A stretch of 64,000 nt of DNA from Candidatus Heteroclostridium caecigallinarum (lineage in GTDB: Bacteria; Bacillota; Clostridia; Christensenellales; CAG-314): NCBI GenBank assembly GCA_904419725.1, contig CAJFSP010000004.1, positions 39,857 to 103,856 of the forward strand, read 5' to 3'. The notes under the pieces were generated by a model. It made no database searches and was not told where the DNA came from. It saw only the letters and a list, made by a program, of their open reading frames with translations. Both the position numbers and the translations under genes were made by a program. Below, one piece after another: positions 59,799 to 64,000 of this stretch (position 1 is the first letter of the stretch; the number at the start of each line of letters is the position of its first letter).

Positions 59799-59944
59799 CC
59801 ATCAAGAGTGCCCGAGGGACGGACCCGATGACGGCACAGCAACCTTTCCTTGGCGAAAAGGTGCTAATTTCCGCAAGTTGTCTTGGCAGATGGGATAATC
59901 GTGAATTGTTTTGCGTATTGTCCCGTCGTAAGACGGGATTTTTT
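59799..59944 (+). promoter_or_regulatory. SAM-I (S-box) riboswitch
   Basis: P1 pairs CCATC (59799-59803) with GATGG (59889-59893). The core elements ATCAAGAG, GAGGGACGGACCCGATGA, CGGCACAGCAACC, AAGGTGCTAATTTCCGCAA are all typical of SAM-I. The terminator TCCCGTC-GTAA-GACGGGA plus T6 is at 59921-59944. The P1 3' strand GATGGGA (59889-59895) can pair with TCCCGTC (59921-59927), which gives the antiterminator when SAM is absent. So high SAM stops transcription of metK. Confidence 0.95.
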
Positions 59945-59960
59945 ATCGGAGGAGACTTTG

Positions 59961-61157
59961 ATGTCAAAAGAAAAAACAAGGCTGTTTACTTCTGAAAGCG
60001 TTACGGAAGGGCATCCCGACAAAATGTGCGACCAGATTTCCGACGCCATACTCGACGCCATTATAAGCAGGGACAAGGACGCACGCGTCGCCTGCGAAAC
60101 CGCCGTGTGCACGGGCATGGTGTTTGTCATGGGGGAAATTTCCACTTCGTGCTATGTGGATATACAGTCCATCGTGCGGGACACGGTGAGAGAAATCGGC
60201 TACACGCGCGCGAAATTCGGCTTCGACGCCGACACCTGCGCCGTGCTGACTTCAATAAACGAACAGTCGCCCGACATCGCCATGGGCGTTGACAACAGCA
60301 GCGAATATAAAGCCGACGGCAGCGACGCCGCCGACAGAATCGGCGCCGGCGACCAGGGCATGATGTTCGGCTACGCCTGCAACGAGACAAAAGAACTCAT
60401 GCCGCTGCCTATCATGCTGGCGCACAAACTTACAAGGAGACTTACCGACGTGCGCAAGGACGGCGTGCTGGACTATCTGCTGCCCGACGGCAAAAGCCAG
60501 GTGACGGTGGAATACGCGGACGGCAAAGCCGTCAGGGTGGATACCGTTGTCGTTTCCACGCAGCATACCGCCAACGTCACCACCGAAAAACTCAGGGCGG
60601 ACGTCAAGGAAAAGGTCATTCTGCCTGTCATTCCGCCTGAATTTATCGATGAAAAGACAAAATTCATCATAAACCCGACGGGGCGTTTCGAAATAGGCGG
60701 GCCTTACGGCGACAGCGGTCTTACGGGAAGAAAGATAATCGTCGACACTTACGGCGGATACTGTCCGCACGGCGGCGGCGCGTTCAGCGGCAAAGACCCG
60801 ACAAAAGTCGACAGAAGCGCCGCTTATATGATGCGGTATATATGCAAAAATATAGTGGCGGCGGGGCTTGCCGACAAAATAGAGGCGGAAGTTTCATACG
60901 CCATAGGCGTGGCGCATCCCGTGTCGCTTTGCGTGGATACATTCGGCACCGGCAGGATAAGCGACGACGATATGCGCGCGCTCATCACCGAAACTTTCGA
61001 CCTGAGGCCGAAAGCCATCATCGACAAACTCGGGCTGCTGGCGCCGATTTACAAAAAGACCGCCGCCTACGGCCATTTCGGCAGGGAGGGTTTCCCGTGG
61101 GAAGAAACCGACATGGTGAAAATCCTTTTACAAAACGCCGAAAAGTATTTAAAATAA
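59961..61157 (+). CDS. metK: S-adenosylmethionine synthetase
   Basis: Makes SAM from methionine and ATP. 398 residues: [20 protein letters not shown] at the start, the hexapeptide-like [12 protein letters not shown] near 117, the phosphate loop [16 protein letters not shown] near 262. The ATG at 59961 has GGAGGAGA upstream. It is under the SAM-I riboswitch, so its product shuts it off. recD2 follows after seven bases. Confidence 0.96.
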   Translation: MSKEKTRLFTSESVTEGHPDKMCDQISDAILDAIISRDKDARVACETAVCTGMVFVMGEISTSCYVDIQSIVRDTVREIGYTRAKFGFDADTCAVLTSINEQSPDIAMGVDNSSEYKADGSDAADRIGAGDQGMMFGYACNETKELMPLPIMLAHKLTRRLTDVRKDGVLDYLLPDGKSQVTVEYADGKAVRVDTVVVSTQHTANVTTEKLRADVKEKVILPVIPPEFIDEKTKFIINPTGRFEIGGPYGDSGLTGRKIIVDTYGGYCPHGGGAFSGKDPTKVDRSAAYMMRYICKNIVAAGLADKIEAEVSYAIGVAHPVSLCVDTFGTGRISDDDMRALITETFDLRPKAIIDKLGLLAPIYKKTAAYGHFGREGFPWEETDMVKILLQNAEKYLK

Positions 61158-61164
61158 CATCGGA

Positions 61165-63417
61165 ATGCAAATTAAAGGTACGGTAACAAACATAGTTTTT
61201 TCCAACGAGGAAAACGGCTACACTGTCATGAACATAGAAGCCAACGGCGAAGAAATAACCGCCGTCGGCACTTTGCCCCGTCTTACATGCGGCGAGGTGC
61301 TTACTCTTGAAGGAAAATTCGTGCTGCACCCGCGTTTCGGGCAGCAGTTTGCCGTGACGTCGTACAAATTCGACTCGCCCGATTCGCCGGAAGGCATCGT
61401 CAGGTATCTGTCCAGCGGGCTGATAAAAGGCGTGGGGCAGGTTACCGCCAAAGCCATTGTCGACAGATTCGGCGGCGATACGCTGTCCGTCATTGAAAAC
61501 TCGCCCGACAAACTCGCCGAAATCAAGGGTATTTCCGAGTCGAAAGCCATGAGCATTTATAACGGATACTGCTCGCTCAAAAAAATGCAGAACACCATAA
61601 TGTTTTTGCAGGGCTACGGCGTGTCCGTCAATCTGGCGCTTAAAATTTACAACGTGTATAAAGAAGCCACAGAAGACGTGCTGTCCAAAAACCCGTACAA
61701 ACTCATAGACGACGTGGACGGCGTAGGGTTCGCCACGGCGGATAAGGTGGCGCACAGTCTGGGTATTGCCAAAGACAGCGTTTTCCGCGTGAGGGCGGGG
61801 GTGGTCTACACCCTCGGCGAAAGCGGGGAAAAAAGCGGCAATACCTTTTTGTTTTACGATGACCTGAAAGAAAAAACAAGGGCGCTGCTGGACGTGGATT
61901 TGCCCACGCTGGAGAAATCCTTCGACGAGGTGCTGGAAGCGCTGCAACTTGACCTTATGGTCAGCGTAATCGAATCGTGCGGGAAAAAAGCCGTGGCGCT
62001 CACGAAATATCTCAACGTGGAAAAGTCGTGCGCGGCGAGGCTGGTGAAACTCAACCACGAGGTTTACGGGCTGACGCACAATTTCGACACGCTGATTGAC
62101 GAGTTTGAAAGACTCAACGGGCTTAAATTTCACGAAGGGCAGCGCAAAGCCATTCTGTCCGCCGCGGAAAACGGCGTGAGCGTCATCACCGGCGGGCCGG
62201 GCACGGGCAAGACGACCATTGTAAAGTGCATCTGCGGCCTGTTTATGGCGCACGGGCTGAAAGTGGAACTCGCGGCGCCCACGGGGAGAGCGGGCAAACG
62301 CCTTTCCGAATCGACGGGCAGGGACGCCAAGACGATACACCGCCTTTTGGGCGTGGATTACGTCGGCGGGAAAGTGCAGTTCCGTTATAACGAATACAAC
62401 ACGCTGGACGCCGACGTGCTTATAGTGGACGAAACGTCCATGGTGGACTGCGTGGTGTTCAACAGCCTGCTCAAAGCGCTCAAACGCGGCTGCCGTCTGG
62501 TGCTGGTGGGCGACAAGGATCAGCTGCCGTCTGTCGGCGCGGGCAACGTGCTGGGCGACATTATCGCCAGCGGGCTGTTTGAGATAAACTATCTGACATA
62601 CATATACCGCCAGGCGGAAGACAGCCTGATTGTTTCAAACGCCCATCTCATCAATGACGGCGAAATGCCGGTGTTTGACAACAAAAGCAGGGATTTCTTT
62701 TTTCTTTCCACGAAAGACACCGACGAAACCGCCCGTCAGGTGGTGTCGCTCGTGACAAAAAGACTGCCGTCTTTCACCGGGGCGGACAAGCGCGACATAC
62801 AGGTGCTTTCGCCAATGAAAAGCGGCCCTGCCGGGGTGGAAAACCTGAACCGCCTTTTGCAGGCGGAAATCAATCCGCCGTCGAAGGGCAAAGGCGAGTT
62901 TACGCTGGGGAGCACGGTGTTCCGCGAGGGCGACAAAGTCATGCAGACGCAGAACGACTATGAACTCGAGTGGACCAAAACGCTGCCCGGCGGAACCATA
63001 GAGCAGGGGCAGGGCGTGCTTAACGGCGATATCGGGTTTGTGACAAAAGTCAATTACGCCGAGGGGTTTGCCGAAGTGACTTTCGACGACGGCAGAACCG
63101 TGCTTTACAGGCAGGGCGACATGGTAAGCCTTATGTTGGCTTACGCCGTTACCGTGCACAAGAGCCAGGGCAGCGAGTTTGACGCGGTGGTCATCCCCGT
63201 TTACGGCGGCACGCCTACTATACTCAACAAAAATCTGCTTTACACCGCCGTCACGAGAGCCAAAAAACTCGTGGTGCTTGTGGGGGCGAAAAAATACGTT
63301 GCCATGATGGTGAAAAACAATTACGTCATCATGCGCAACACCCTTCTCAAACAGTTTCTGGAAGACGAAGAGAAAAAATACAGAATGCTGTTTTTGTCGG
63401 ATGAAGGGGCTTTTTAA
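61165..63417 (+). CDS. recD2: RecD2-type DNA helicase
   Basis: 750 residues: an N-terminal OB-like part, helix-hairpin-helix repeats (GIVRYLSSGLIKGVGQVTAK, ISESKAM and DDVDGVGFATADKVA) and a superfamily 1B helicase with Walker A GGPGTGKTT near 345, DETSMVD (Walker B), GDKDQLPSVGAGNVL, and the final TVHKSQGSEFD and YTAVTRAKK motifs. RecD2 works without RecBC in DNA repair, consistent with AddAB in this genome. It lies seven bases after metK, so it is cotranscribed behind the riboswitch. Confidence 0.93.
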   Translation: MQIKGTVTNIVFSNEENGYTVMNIEANGEEITAVGTLPRLTCGEVLTLEGKFVLHPRFGQQFAVTSYKFDSPDSPEGIVRYLSSGLIKGVGQVTAKAIVDRFGGDTLSVIENSPDKLAEIKGISESKAMSIYNGYCSLKKMQNTIMFLQGYGVSVNLALKIYNVYKEATEDVLSKNPYKLIDDVDGVGFATADKVAHSLGIAKDSVFRVRAGVVYTLGESGEKSGNTFLFYDDLKEKTRALLDVDLPTLEKSFDEVLEALQLDLMVSVIESCGKKAVALTKYLNVEKSCAARLVKLNHEVYGLTHNFDTLIDEFERLNGLKFHEGQRKAILSAAENGVSVITGGPGTGKTTIVKCICGLFMAHGLKVELAAPTGRAGKRLSESTGRDAKTIHRLLGVDYVGGKVQFRYNEYNTLDADVLIVDETSMVDCVVFNSLLKALKRGCRLVLVGDKDQLPSVGAGNVLGDIIASGLFEINYLTYIYRQAEDSLIVSNAHLINDGEMPVFDNKSRDFFFLSTKDTDETARQVVSLVTKRLPSFTGADKRDIQVLSPMKSGPAGVENLNRLLQAEINPPSKGKGEFTLGSTVFREGDKVMQTQNDYELEWTKTLPGGTIEQGQGVLNGDIGFVTKVNYAEGFAEVTFDDGRTVLYRQGDMVSLMLAYAVTVHKSQGSEFDAVVIPVYGGTPTILNKNLLYTAVTRAKKLVVLVGAKKYVAMMVKNNYVIMRNTLLKQFLEDEEKKYRMLFLSDEGAF

Positions 63418-64000
63418 GTCGCTTGCCGACACGCTGAACCCGCAGGGGATAAAATGCGTAATCTGCGGAGCGGACGCAAGAAAAGAAGAAAACGGTTTTT
63501 GCGCAAAATGCCGAGGCAAACTGCCTTTTAACGGGCGGGTCTGCGTCAGGTGCGGCGTGGATATAAAGACCATGAACGACTATTGCGGCGAATGCGGCGC
63601 GCGGACGCCGTCGTTCGACGAAGCCCGTTCCGTCTGCCGTTACGAAGGTCATGCCATGCAACTGATACGCCGCCTGAAATTCAACGGGCAGAAATACCTG
63701 GCAAGGCCGCTGGCCGTTCTCATGGCGGAAACGCTGGCGAAGCAGCCGTGGGATTTCGACGCGGTAACCTACGTCCCCATGAACAAAAGCGGGCTTAAAA
63801 ACAGAGGATATAACCAGGCAAGGTTGCTGGCGGAAGAAATATGTGATATAATACAAAAACCGATGTTTGGCGGCATGGCAAAGAAAGAAGGCGTGATTCC
63901 GCAGGAAGGGCTGGACTACAATGGCAGGAAAGACAACGTGAAAGGCGCTTTTCTTGTCACGGAAAAGCCGCCCGAAAGGCTGCTGCTGGTGGACGACGTC
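63401..64000 (+). CDS. comF: ComF family protein, 3' end outside window
   Basis: The frame starts at ATG 63401, 17 bases inside the end of recD2, and is still open at the last base (200 codons). It begins MKGLFKSLADTLNPQGIKCV, then four CxxC pairs of an N-terminal zinc ribbon (CVICG, CAKCRG, CVRCG, CGECG), then a phosphoribosyltransferase-like domain with VPMNKSGLKNRGYNQARLLAEE; the window ends within the PRPP motif LLLVDDV. ComFC-like proteins take part in DNA uptake and repair of gaps. It is missing from simple searches because it has no stop here. Confidence 0.88.
   Translation, partial: MKGLFKSLADTLNPQGIKCVICGADARKEENGFCAKCRGKLPFNGRVCVRCGVDIKTMNDYCGECGARTPSFDEARSVCRYEGHAMQLIRRLKFNGQKYLARPLAVLMAETLAKQPWDFDAVTYVPMNKSGLKNRGYNQARLLAEEICDIIQKPMFGGMAKKEGVIPQEGLDYNGRKDNVKGAFLVTEKPPERLLLVDDV

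Overview
The window looks like chromosome of an anaerobic, endospore-forming member of the Bacillota (class Clostridia, probably an uncultured gut lineage). Reasons: a gerA-gerB-gerC spore germinant receptor operon, AddAB instead of RecBCD, KtrAB potassium uptake, T-box and SAM-I leader RNAs of the Firmicutes type, a split transketolase, two-subunit class I fumarase, and one-carbon enzymes (Fhs, FchA, GcvH). The taxonomic placement below phylum is inference. Coding sequence is GC-rich, which opens many long antisense reading frames; these are left out. There is no rRNA, no CRISPR array, no insertion sequence and no prophage.

Layout. 1-2.6 kb: lipoate module (lplA end, lpd, gcvH). 2.8-5.5 kb: minus-strand operon MATE exporter - thpR - GNAT - a 45-residue ORF. 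5.6-10.3 kb: M1 peptidase lipoprotein, a 730-bp hairpin-repeat mosaic, then an ApbE-NusG-II fusion and a Gx transporter. 10.4-18.8 kb: aconitase-icd, a divergent XRE repressor/small protein pair, a T-box-controlled HTH-cupin-acyl-CoA synthetase fusion, and fumarase. 18.9-22.4 kb: walJ, CPBP protease, rlmH, M14 peptidase, tadA. 22.5-34.9 kb: lipoprotein, addBA, fchA-pyrE, an Imm5-like protein, an Eis-like GNAT, glucokinase. 35-37.8 kb: an A+T-richer island of three secreted or membrane proteins, including a GLUG-repeat protein. 37.8-42.2 kb: ABC-F protein and an FtsX-type ABC exporter. 42.5-43.2 kb: tandem repeats built on the 3' end of a tRNA-Arg(CCU) gene. 43.4-52.6 kb: leuS, cytidylate-kinase-like protein, cysK, transketolase, ung, fhs. 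52.8-58.6 kb: gerABC and ktrBA. 58.7-64 kb: rpsF-ssb-rpsR, then SAM riboswitch-metK-recD2-comF (cut by the window edge).

The most distinctive locus is 14.66-17.4 kb. A canonical promoter, two matching palindromes 41 bp apart and a complete T-box leader (Stem I with AG bulge and distal loop, T-box core, competing terminator) sit before a single protein that joins an XRE helix-turn-helix, a cupin and an AMP-forming acyl-CoA synthetase. T-boxes normally control aminoacyl-tRNA synthetases and amino-acid supply genes. The reading I favour is that an uncharged tRNA turns on activation of a branched-chain or aryl acid so that the amino acid can be remade by reductive carboxylation. A second genome-style feature is the number of promoters whose -10 box lies 5-10 nt before the start codon with no ribosome binding site: at least seven genes here appear to be leaderless or nearly so.
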